From Cryptomeria japonica (lineage: Eukaryota; Streptophyta; Pinopsida; Cupressales; Cupressaceae), in contig NC_081413.1 of NCBI RefSeq assembly GCF_030272615.1, positions 555,297,136 through 555,361,135 of the forward strand: a stretch of 64,000 nucleotides of DNA, written 5' to 3'. The notes under the pieces were generated by a model. It saw only the letters and a program-made list of their open reading frames with translations. It was not told where the DNA came from and ran no database searches. Each line of letters opens with the position of its first letter. The first letter of the stretch is position 1. This document shows, in pieces, positions 22,171 through 32,658 of this stretch. Position numbers and translations under genes: made by a program.

Positions 22171-23060
22171 GTATGGGAGATCACATGATGTTAGATATTT
22201 TAAAATATTTGGTAGCAAATGTTTTATTAAAAGAGGTGACTACATAAGAAAATTTGAAGCTAAGAGTGATGAAGGCATATTTGTTGGCTATTCCACCAAG
22301 AGTAAGGCCTATAAATGCTTCAACAACTAGATACAAAAAATTGTTGAGAGTGTTGATGTTCGTGTAGATGAATGTCCTGGAATATCAGAAGGAACCAGTT
22401 CTGAGAAGAAGGATGAAGATCCTTGCATTTTTCTTTTAGAACCAGAAATTGGTAAAGAAAATATTGATGTACTTGTTCAAGCAGAACAAATAAATTCAGA
22501 GGAAGATGACAATGAAGAAGCTGAACCTAAAGAGAATGATCATTTTATTCCTAGGTATGTGAGACTGAATCATAGTCCTGAACAGATAATTGGGGATAGG
22601 GATGCTGGAGTACTAAATAGAAGGAGAATAAGAGAGAACTCTTTCATGATATCCACCTTTGAACCCAAAAATGCTAAAGAGGCATTTGGTGATGATCATT
22701 GGGTGAAAACTATGGAGGAGGAGTTGGAACAAATTGAGAAGAACAACACTTGGACCCTGGTACCCCGACTGGTGGACAAGAATGTTATAGGTACTAAATG
22801 GATATTCAGAAACAAGTTAAATGAAGATGGTGTTGTAGTTCGCAATAAGGCAAGATTAGTATGCAAAGGTTATGCTCAAGAAGAAGGAGAAGACTGGGGA
22901 GAAACTTTTGCACTAGTAGCAAGACTGGAAGGTGTCAGAACACTACTTACATTTGCAGCTCATAAGAAGTTCAAAGTATACCAGATGGATGTCGTTTGCA
23001 TTCTTGAATGGGATACTAGAAGAAGAGGTTTATATAGAGCATCCTGATGGTTATGCATGG
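22171..23060 (+). pseudogene. Copia B integrase tail and N-terminal half of RT
   Basis: After a TAG the frame continues through FGSKCFIKR and GIFVGYSTKSKAYKCF to an acidic spacer and [15 protein letters not shown]. Then comes [44 protein letters not shown] frameshift lies near 23005. The reading ends at HPDGYAW, where element C is inserted; the next RT residues appear after 31136. Confidence 0.87.
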
Positions 23061-24331
23061 TGTAAAGTGGAAAATCGAACCCTAGGTGTTCCCCCACTCC
23101 AAGGAGAGAGAAAGGAGGTCACTAGGATTGACGGTTTTCACTTAGGAGAGACTTTACATTCAAAAGAGGGGTTGAAACTCACAAGATCCAATCTCACACA
23201 ATGCAAGATTGAATTCTAAATGAGTTTCAAGGGTTGAGACAACAAGGATACCCTCTTTTGTAAAGAATGTAGATAGAAGGATTGAACTAGGAGTGTATGT
23301 GAAAGTAAGAAAGATTCGCTTGTAGACAGAGATAGAGACACGGGATGAAGCTGTGGACCTGAAATTAGCAGTAAAATGTCGAGATGATGCTGTCCTACAA
23401 GTTTGAGCGAAAGTTGCCGGGACGATGGCGCCCGGAGTGCACACGGTTCTCCGAAAAATCCGTGAAACGAAGGGGGATCTATTCGTCTCTGCACAAGGAT
23501 TCCAGATCTTCAATTACAGCCGCGTACCTACAACCTACACACAAAAAAGAGAGGATGATTGGGGGGTTAGGGATTAGGGGTTTGCCTTCAGGTCAAACCC
23601 CAATTTTGGAATTAACCAAGAAATGAGAATGCTGTAAATGTAAATGTTTGTAATGTAATCAAGTACTGATACCTTGTTGTAAGAATGTGTGTATTCTTAC
23701 ATGCGAAGGTGTAATGATGTTGTATGTTGTAGGTGATCTCCTCTTCAATGGTTGAATCCTTGTCTTGAATGCAACACCTAGCCTTGAATGGAGACCTAGA
23801 ATGCTCAATTGCTTGAAGGAATGCTTGAATGCTTGAATGTTTGAATGTTTGAATGTTTGAATGTTTGAATGTTTTCCTATCACTTCCGCCTCTTGCACAC
23901 ATATGTTTTTCCTCCTTTTCAAATGGGAGGGGAAATGTAGTTTATATACTTGTCAATTAGGGTTAGGAGACTAATTTTTTTGACCTTAGGCCGACCTAGG
24001 AACATTATTTTCCAAATTGCAAACTTGAAGACCCGATGCCCAACAAGAGACCGGGCCCAAAGTAGGGCCAGGGACCAAGGCGCTGGGCGCCATGGTCCTG
24101 AGGGACCAGGGCACTAGGCACCATGGTCCTGAAGGACCAGGGCACTGAGCGCCATGGTCCCACCTCCCGGGACAGTAGGGTGCAAGGAGGATCAGGCCAA
24201 GGTGCAGAAAGATGTAGTTTTTGATGTCGTAAATAGGTTTCGGGGTCTCCATTCAGGTTCAACATTGTGCCGCCATCATGAAGACCCAAATGCAGTCGAA
24301 ATTGCAAGTGTCACAATTTTACGATGCTACA
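23061..24331 (-). repeat. Element C 3' LTR
   Basis: 1271 bp. TATATAAA on the minus strand at 23941-23948 is the TATA box. It holds a tttgaatg microsatellite (about 23821-23872) and three 31-bp tandem repeats (24071-24163). The GTGCAC-bearing motif at 23415-23450 is shared with the leader. Confidence 0.93.
24071..24163. repeat. Three 31-bp tandem repeats in element C LTR
   Basis: Units begin at 24071, 24102 and 24133, each carrying ggaccaggg, a gcgc-like core and ccatggtcc. The same three units occur in the other LTR at 30875-30967. They lie upstream of the TATA box in the element's sense, the position of U3 enhancer repeats; that role is inference. Confidence 0.85.
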
Positions 24332-25122
24332 TTTAGCCCCCACTTTAGTGGGAGTATAAGCATACGCCCATACTTTCAGTAAAGTACAAGGAAACAACAT
24401 TGAAAGACTTTCACCACGTCAAGGAGGCAAGATACACCAAGCCCCCAGTGGACTAAGGATCTTACGACTTCGATTGAAAAAGTAAAAGGGAAGATCATGA
24501 GGGAGAACCATGACTGACAGTAGTAAGGTTCCCTCACTATGAGTCATGCAAGAATAATACCAAAAAATTTTCAAGGCAAAGCTAAGTTCGCCAAGAAATT
24601 TTTAAGAATCTTGAAGAGATATGGACGGAGTGTATGCCCCCTACATTAAAGCGATCGCACATGCCTCATCGGGGGTGATTGCTTTAAGGTAGTGATACAC
24701 ATAAGAAATGAGAAGGGAAAGGAGCATGTTATCACAAAGATTTAGCCCCCAAGTGTGAGATAAACCCAAGGATACAAAACACAAATCACGAGGTGACTTC
24801 GCTTTCTTTGGGGTTAGTATGCTGTATGATAATTCATGTATATCATATGTATGTATGCATAATTGTTCTTCATTCCCCAATCAAGGAAGGTCACCTAGAA
24901 GAAGGGAACACATGTGTCTTTTGAGTCAACATGAGAGAGACCAAAAGAGATCTCAATGCTTCGCATCATCCTCAAGTAGACAACACTAAGGACAACAAAT
25001 AGAAGAATGGGAATAACACATAGAAGAGGTAACAAAAGAGATCAAGAGAGGAGGAGAGAGTCTGCTATGCTAATGAACTAGTCTAGCACGTCATCCACCC
25101 CCCGATCTTGTTGATCAATATT
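24332..25122 (-). other. Element C 3' non-coding region with polypurine tract
   Basis: Between the end of the Gag-protease frame and the 3' LTR. The purine tract AGTGGGGGCTAAA (minus strand, 24344-24332) touches the LTR. Similar (T)GGGGGC words recur on the minus strand near 24440, 24640 and 24745. A CCCACTTTAGTGGG near-palindrome sits at 24338-24351. Confidence 0.7.
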
Positions 25123-28100
25123 TCAGGAAGGTAGGAAACATGCTAGAGGAGGAACATCCAACACAGCAGATGGAGCTATCACAAGATCCAAACAAGGGCT
25201 ATGTTCATGTCCCAAGCCACGTTGTTCTTGTCTAGGAGCTAAGATAAGTGCTTTAGAAAATTCGTTAGATAAATGGTTATCAATATCAACATATTCATAT
25301 TCACTATCAGAAGCAAGAGAAGTATCATTTTCATCATGAATAGCATTTTCATCTATATCATCATCAAGATTTATAAAAATAGGATCTTTAACTCGCACAG
25401 GATCAAAACCATCATGCATCTTATGCTTAGGAGATTTTGGCTCAATTTTCAGCTGAGGAGAAAATGGAATAATACTAGCTGAAGGTGTTTTTGGGGATTG
25501 CAAAGTTTGAGAAGTAGTTGCATGAGCTCTAAGACGACGCTTTCGTCGGCGTTCACATGCAGAATGATTTCGTCTAGTCTTAGTAGGAAGTGGAGAAGAT
25601 TGAGGAGGAGGAATGTTCTCATCCTTATCACTTGGGTGTTTAGGTTGTGGTCTCTTAGGTTGGATAATAGGAGAAGAGGAAGGTCTCTTCTCTTTATAAG
25701 AGGAAGGAGGAGGAACTGCTCCATATAAAGGAGGAATATTTGGTTTAGGAAGGAGACCAAGTCCATCATGATGAGGAGGTATAGGTCTACTTTTAGAAAG
25801 CTTATTAGACATAGACATAGTCACATCCATAGGAATGGGTTGGGAATCTTCTTGAGGAAAGACATTAGTTTTATCTTTCAAAGGAAGAACTTCCTTCTCA
25901 AGAACGATAGGAATATCAAGTTTGGGTGTTCGAGGTTCACTTAGAGATAGGATCATATCTTTTTTCCACTTTTGATAAGATTTGAAAAGATGATCACTTC
26001 GTGGTGGAAGAGATTGAAATTGTTTAGGCCAAAAATAATCAATAGGAACGCTAGAAGTTCTTTTAGCTGGTTTAAAGAGACTATGATTGATAGTAACAAC
26101 TTCACCATTATGGGGAAATTTCAAACACTTGTGAATAGGAGAAGCAATAGCTTTCATGGAAGATAGCCAAGGATAGCCTAGCTTCACACGAAATTGTTCG
26201 GATGATGGAATAATAGCAAAGCTCACATCAAGGGATTTGTTATGGACCTCAATAGGTAATGTAATAGAACCAATTGCAGGAGAAGAAAATGCATCAAATA
26301 ATTTCACAACCACATTTGTTTTGTCATAGATCACTTGATTCAATTACAAAGTAAAAAGAAATTCTTTAGTAATGACATTAACCATGCAAGAAGGATCAAT
26401 AAGCACTCCACGGCAAGGTGTATTCTTGACTTTTGCAACTATATATAAAGGACCATCAGGTGCCCTGATAGTTTCACTAGAATCAAATATGATGGAAGGT
26501 TCTTTAGGGATTTTCTGCTGCTCTACAAAGTTAATCACATTCGGAGTCATAGACACAAGACCATCAGGTGAGAAAGAGGAATCATTAGTCTCAATCACAT
26601 TAGAGGTATGAGAAGGTAATGGATCAGTAAAAATCTTAAGATTTTGGTTAGGAAGAGCTACAGATGTGTTGCCTTTATCATTCACACCTGAAACAGAGAT
26701 AGTATTATTATCAATCAAATCTTGAATTTTACCCTTTAAAGCAAAACATTTTTCAGTATCATGCCCAGGTTGACGATGAAATTGACAAAAAGATTTGTTA
26801 TCAAAATAGGGTGAATTAATCTTTGCAGGATCTATTTGCTTTATAGGAGGGAGAGTAAGCACATTTTGTTCCAATAACTTATTCATAATACTATGCAATG
26901 ATTCATTCAAAGGAGTAAACTCTCTTTCTTTCTTGAAAAACTTAGAAATAGGAGGCACACTTGATGCTGCATTCACATTGTTGTTGGTGATGTTTTCATT
27001 GAACTTAACAAACCCTCTATTCGGTTTAAACTTCCCAAATGGTTGTTGACTACTATCACCCTTATCACTCGGAGCCATAGGATTTGCTTGTTCCATTTGA
27101 CTCACAGTCAGTTGATAATTGTGAAGAGTTGCGCACAACTGTTGGAAAGAAGTAAACTCAAAAAACAGAAGTTTTTCTCTAATATCTTTTTGTAAATTAG
27201 AAATAAAGATTCTTTGAATATCATTGTCAGGTACTAGAAAAGAAATTTGAGCACACAAATGCTTATATCTACCAATGAAATCAGTCACTTTTTCTTTAAC
27301 ACCTTGTTTACAATGCATTAAATCAATAAAAGTAACTTTAGGACTTATATTGTTTTGAAATTGTTGAATAAAAGCATTTGCAAGTTGATGGAAAGAAGTA
27401 ATAGAATAGGAAGGCAACGAGCAATACCATTGTAGAGCCTTATCTCTTAATGTTCTAGTAAACAGTTTTGCAAGCAACCTTTGGTCATGAGCAAAATCGG
27501 TACATATTGTCTGAAAGGTCTTAACATGTGTTAGAGGATCACCTTTACCATTATAAAGCTCCAACTGCGGGATTTCAACATGTTTAGGGGGGATAGCTCG
27601 AACAATGTTAAGAGAAAGTGGGCTCGCAACATCAAATGTGGGCACACTAAACTTAGATTGATTCATAGAGGCAATTTGTTGCTGTAAAGAAGAGACAGTT
27701 TGTGCAAGATTGTTAATGGTCGCTTCAGTCGAAGAGTTCATATTAGACATGTTAGATTGTGATGGAGGTATTATGTTATTAAAAGAAGGTATTGATTGAG
27801 AGTAAGGTGGCGGGACACTATGATAGTTAGTCATAGGAGATGATTGGAAAGAAGGAACACTACAAGCAGGAATGGAATGGTTAAATGAATTTCCCCCTTG
27901 CGTCATGTTCATTTGTGGAGATGTAATAGGGACACTCATTGAAGGAATGAATGAAGAAGTCAGATTGAATGAAGGAAGAGGGTTGATTGAAGAGGAAGGA
28001 TTGCCCCTATGACTGGTGATCATAGGTGGAATGTTTTGTATTGAATTAGTCATTATGTTTGATGTAAAAGTAGGTATACTAGCAATAGAAGTTGTCAAAG

Positions 28101-28527
28101 GAATAGAATGATTGACTTGAGTAGGAGGTTGTGTATAACCTAAAGTTTCGGCACAACTCTTCATAGGCATCACATTCGAATCCATGATGTGTTCTATACT
28201 ATGCAAAATATCAATTCCATTCTTATCACTTTGAACCATACGTTTTAGACCCTCAATCAATGAAAGAGCTTGACTATCAGGGTATTCTTGAGACATCCAT
28301 TGCTGAAAATCATCAAATTGGTTACCCAATTTCAAAATTTGTTCTACAAAAACCTCATGGAGAGCTTCTTCATCATTAAGAGGATTAGAGGAATTACCTA
28401 TGTCCTCGTTAAAAAGGCCATTCAAATTAGGTTCCATCTCCTCGGTAATTAAACCTTGGAAAGACTTAATTCTAAGGCTTCGTCTAATGGGAATAGTGTA
28501 AGTAGGGCTTATTGTTGTAAAACTCAT
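25123..28527 (-). CDS. Element C Gag-protease polyprotein with one in-frame stop
   Basis: One frame of 727 codons (28527-26347), a single TAA (26346-26344), then 406 more codons to 25123. Residues 1-300 are low-complexity Ser/Pro/Asn-rich. A gypsy Gag capsid core follows (LYNGKGDPLTHVKTFQTIC, then KALQWYCSLP, then DFIGRYKHLC). The knuckle-like CQFHRQPGHDTEKC is a CHHC variant usual for plant Tat-type Gag. The aspartic protease region starts GVLIDPSCMVNVI and continues past the stop (FDAFSSPAIGSITL, LGYPWLSSM). The tail is Pro-rich with a basic ERRRKRRLRAH motif. Gag would build particles and the protease would cut them; no polymerase is encoded. The stop lies inside the protease: either a recent mutation or a readthrough site. 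Confidence 0.88.
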
Positions 28528-29850
28528 GCACTAGAGAGGGAGAGAAGATTTTGAATTTTGAAAAATAGAGATGGAAAAATTGAACAATGAGATAATGATT
28601 ATCCAATTTGAACTTTGTGAGGGAAACCCAACTTCCAAGAAAGGTAGGCACAATTGAAAAATTAGGGCCAAGGGGGTAGCACTTAATTTTAATTGTTATC
28701 TTGAATTTTGAATTTATTTTCGAATTTAGAGGTAACAAATTTAAATAAAATCAGCCAATCTCCTAGATTTAAGTTGTTAAATGCAATCATGACAATCTCC
28801 CAAAATTTCGGAAAAAATGTCGGGGACCGTGGCGAACGAAGTGCACACGGTCCTCACAACTTTTTTCAAAATTTTCAAGGATGAAAGTTATGATGATTTT
28901 AAAGCTAATCTGAAAAAATTGAGTGATTTTACAATCTGTAGATAGGCCAAATTAAAGTTGCAATCTCAAAATTGAACCCTACCAAGATTGTTGAAAAATG
29001 CAAAATTTGAATTTTGAAAAAGAGAGGGAAATTGAAATTTTGAATTTTATGATTTTAGAGGGAATACCAAAAGCAATGCAAGCTTTGAAATTTAAAAGTT
29101 GACTCAATTTCATGCAAAATTCAATTTTGAAAGTGGAAATCAAAGTTGTTGCAATTAAACACTTAATTTCAAAAGTCCCAAATTGCAAAAATTTGAATAA
29201 AGCACTGAAACTTTGAATGAATGCCAACACACCTTTCAGATTTAGGATAGTAAGAAACACAATTTTAACACAAAATTTCAATTTCAACAATTTTTGAATG
29301 ATTAGAAGCCTTAATCCAAGCAATCACTAGACCAACTTTGACTTTAATTTTGAAAGTGTTAGAATTGATGAAATCAGCCAAGATTCTAGATTCTAGCATA
29401 AAAATACAGTAAGATCTAGCTCTCAAAATTTCAGAAAAAATGTCGGGGACAATGGCGCTCGGGGTGCACACGGTCCTCGCAACTTTTTTCAAAATTTTCA
29501 GGGATGAGAGATATTATGATTTTGTTGCGGAATCCAAAGTTACAGCCGATTTGGAGGTGTTCTGATCAGTGAAATCGTCGGTCAAAGGTCGAATCAAGAG
29601 GGTTTTAAAAATTAGGGTTTTGACACTTAACCACTTAATTTTCAGAATTAAAGCACAAATATGAATTGACAATTTGCAAGGGAAGGGTAGATCTGAAACA
29701 AGCATTAACAATTAAACATTTCACAAGCTCAATTATTAAAAAGAAAATTTAGGGTTTTTATGCAATTAACCTCTAAAATTTGCAAAAGATCAAACATGGA
29801 AATGCAAATTTTTTTTTTCAGATCTAACCATGAATTATCAGAATTAGGAT
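28528..29850 (-). other. Element C leader with long direct repeats
   Basis: About 1.3 kb between primer site and gag. Two roughly 100-bp blocks (28801-28900 and 29424-29525) are near-identical and each holds a ggggac...gtgcacacggtcctc motif. The 28824-28853 copy forms a perfect 8-bp stem (GGACCGTG/CACGGTCC). Many short aaattttgaaa-type words occur around it. No coding frame. Confidence 0.75.
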
Positions 29851-29870
29851 GTTCACATCGGGTTCACCAA
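29851..29870 (-). other. Element C primer-binding site
   Basis: Minus strand TGGTGAACCCGATGTGAAC, two to three bases from the 5' LTR. It is nearly identical to the primer site of gypsy E (TGGTGAACCCAACGTGAAC at 48051). The tRNA is not identified. Confidence 0.75.
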
Positions 29871-29872
29871 AA

Positions 29873-31135
29873 TGTAAAGCGGAAAATCGAACCCTAGGTG
29901 TTCCCCTACTCCAAGGAGAGAGAAAGGAGGTCACTAGGATTGACGGTTTTCACTTAGGAGAGACTTTACATTCAAAAGAGGGGTTGAAACTCACAAGATC
30001 CAATCCCACACAATGCAAGATTGAATTCTAAATGAGTTTCAAGGGTTGAAACAACAAGGATACCCTCTTTTGTAAAGAATGTAGATAGAAGGATTGAACT
30101 AGGAGTGTATGTGAAAGTAAGAAAGATTCGCTTGTAGACAGAGATAGAGACACGGGATGAAGCTGTGGACCTGAAATTAGCAGTAAAACGTCGAGACGAT
30201 GTTGTCCTACAAGTTTGAGCAAAAGTTGACGGGACGATGGTGCCCGGAGTGCACACAGTCCTCTGAAAAATCCGCGAAACGAAGGGGGATCTGTTCATCT
30301 CTGCACAAGGATTCTAGATCTTCAATTACAGCTGCGTACCTGCAACCTACACATAGAAAAGAGAGGATGATTGGGGGGTTAGGGATTAGGGGTTTGCCTT
30401 CAGGTCAAACCCTGGTTTTGGAATTAACCAAGAAATGAGAATGTTGTAAATGTAAATGTTTGTAATGTAATCAAGTACTGATACCTTGTTGTAAGAATGT
30501 TTGTATTCTTACATGCGAAGGTGTAATGATGTTGTATGTTGTAGGTGATCTCCTCTTCAATGGTTGAATCCTTGTCTTGAATGCAACACCTAGCCTTGAA
30601 TGGAGACCTAGAATGCTCAATTGCTTGAAGGAATGCTTGAATGCTTGAATGTTTGAATGTTTGAATGTTTGAATGTTTGCCTATCGCTTCCGCCTCTTGC
30701 ACACATATGTTTTTCCTCCTTTTCAAATGGGAGGGGAAATGTAGTTTATATACTTGTCAATTAGGGTTAGGAGACTGATTTTTCTGACCTTAGGTCGACC
30801 TAGGAACATTATTTTCCAAATTGCAAACTTGAAGACCCGATGCCCAACAAGAGACCGGGCCCAAAGTAGGGCCAGGGACCAGGGCCCTGGGTGCCATGGT
30901 CCTAAGGGACCAGGGTGCTAGGCGCCATGGTCTTGAAGGACCAAGGCGCTAGGCGCCATGGTCCCACCTCCTGGGATAGCAGGGTGCAAGGAGGATCAGG
31001 CCAAGGTGCAGAAAGATGCAGTTTTTGATGTTGTAAACAGGTTTCGGGGTCTCCATTCAGGTTCAACATTGCGTCGCCATCGTGAAGACCCAAATGCAGT
31101 CGAAATTGCAAGTGTCGCAATTTTACGATGCTACA
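29873..31135 (-). repeat. Element C 5' LTR
   Basis: 1263 bp. TATA box TATATAAA on the minus strand at 30745-30752. Same internal repeats as the other LTR, with one or more tttgaatg units fewer (about 30638-30680). Confidence 0.93.
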
Positions 31136-32274
31136 CATGGACAGATAAGGAAGACATGGTATGCAAACTGCATAAAGCTTTGTATGGACTAAAGCAGGCA
31201 CCTAGAGCATGGTATGAACAACTTCATACTCATTTGATGAAGATAGGATTTGCTAAAACCAGTGATGACAACAACATTTATCTCAAGTCTGAAGGAGATG
31301 ATATACTAGTCAGTGAAGTATTTGTAGATGACATTATATTTCGAGGAAATGATGACACGAGTAATTGTTTTGCAAATGAAATGAAGAATGAATTTGAGAT
31401 GTCATTAGTGGGGGAAATAAAAAATTTCATAGGCTTAGAGATACAACAGATAAAGAATGGTATTTCATTCCTCAATCCAAGTATGTGAAGGAGGTTTTTG
31501 AAGACTTTCGGTATGAGTGATTGTAAACTAGTTGGAACCCCAATGGTTACAGGTTGTAAATTGTCCAAGGAAGATGCATCTAAGTCTATAGATGAAAAGG
31601 AATTTAGGTCAATGATTGGAAAACTACACTATGTTGTTCACAGTTGACTAGATATTGCCCATGCAGTTGGTATTGTGGCTAGATTTTAGAAGAATACAAA
31701 GGAGGCACATCTGATGGCAACTAAGAGCATCTTTAGATATCTAAAAGGTATTGTTGATTATGTATTATGGTATCCATATGGTGTAGATTTTGACTTGGAG
31801 GCATACACATATTCTAATTGGGCAGGAAATATCGATGATTGGAAGAGTACTACCAGTGGAGCATTCTTTCTAGGAGGAAGGCTAGTCTCATGGAGTCGTA
31901 AAAAGCAGAGTTGCACTTCACAATCTACCGTTGAAGCTGAATATGTAGCATCTTATATGAATTGCACACAAGCTATGTGGATGAGGCTCATTTTGGAAGG
32001 TTTGAAGATGAAAATCTCAGAATTGATAAAGATGTTGTGTGATAATACAAGTGCAATAAACATTTCTAAAAATCCTATTTTGCACACAAGGACTAAGCAC
32101 ATTGAATTGAAATATCACTTCTTGAGGGAAAAAGTTCAAAGTAAAGATGTTATCTTGGAGCATGTTTCTACCAAGGAGCAGCTTGCAAATATCTTTACCA
32201 AACCTCTACCTAAGACCACTTTTGAGTATCTTAGAAGGCAATTGGGGGTTGTCCCTCTTCATGAAGTCAGTTGA
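31136..32274 (+). pseudogene. Copia B C-terminal RT and RNase H
   Basis: Continues the RT broken at 23060: DMVCKLHKALYGLKQAPRAW, then VFVDDIIF (the YVDD box as FVDD) and FIGLEIQQIKNGI, followed by a frameshift near 31480 and stops. RNase H is open at 31714-32274: AYTYSNWAGNIDDWKS (family TDADWAG, so the first catalytic Asp is Tyr), VEAEYVAS, MLCDNTSAI, HTRTKHIE, and it ends FTKPLPKTTFEYLRRQLG. The last residues are typical of an intact copia C-terminus. Confidence 0.88.
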
Positions 32275-32658
32275 ACATGATGCTGATTGCATCAGTCCCT
32301 GAATCATTTGTAGAATCTTATATGGATTGATGAAGGAGTGGATGTATTCCATACCTGGGGAGAATAAAGTTGTAGAATGATGCTGATACATAGTGAGAGC
32401 AGAATTACATGTTTTACTTTCACTTTGGCATTGTTGTCAAAGGGGGAGAAGAATTATGTGATTGCGGAGAAGAATTATGTGTCTGACAAGGTGAATACTT
32501 GGTAATGCAAACCAGGATTCATATTCACTAGTGGCAGGCTGAAGGCACACAAATCAAGGTGAATACTTGGTAATGTAAACCATGATTTCTATTCACCAAT
32601 CTCAGCAGCAATCAGAGGCATTGATATTTGTATTGCCATCAATGCCAAAGGGAGAGAT
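32275..32658 (+). other. Copia B 3' non-coding region and polypurine tract
   Basis: Contains two copies of a gaggtgaatacttggtaatg-like segment (32488 and 32560, about 70 bp apart) and a short agaagaattatgtg duplication (32447-32481). The purine tract caaagggagagat (32645-32658) precedes the LTR. Confidence 0.75.

Larger units (their letters stand above)
23061..31135 (-). mobile_element. Element C: gag-pro-only Ty3/gypsy-type retrotransposon (TR-GAG-like)
   Basis: 8075 bp, minus orientation, flanked by CATGG duplications (23056-23060 and 31136-31140). LTRs are 29873-31135 (5') and 23061-24331 (3'), TGTAGC...TTTACA in element sense, and differ by about 2 percent over 200 bases by eye. A primer site lies at 29851-29870 and a purine tract at 24332-24345. 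The only coding region is a long Gag-protease frame (28527-25123). There is no RT, RNase H or integrase. Elements with intact LTRs and Gag but no Pol are known in plants as TR-GAG; mobility would need a partner's polymerase and integrase. This is the youngest insertion in the window. Confidence 0.93.

Noticed and set aside
23612-24307. Several 80-100-codon frames in both strands of the element C LTR (repeated near 30424-31201)
   Set aside because: They lie within LTR sequence, include microsatellite and 31-bp repeats, and occur as overlapping antisense pairs.
25273-25728. Plus-strand basic frames opposite the Gag-protease tail
   Set aside because: Antisense shadows of a Pro/Ser-rich coding region.
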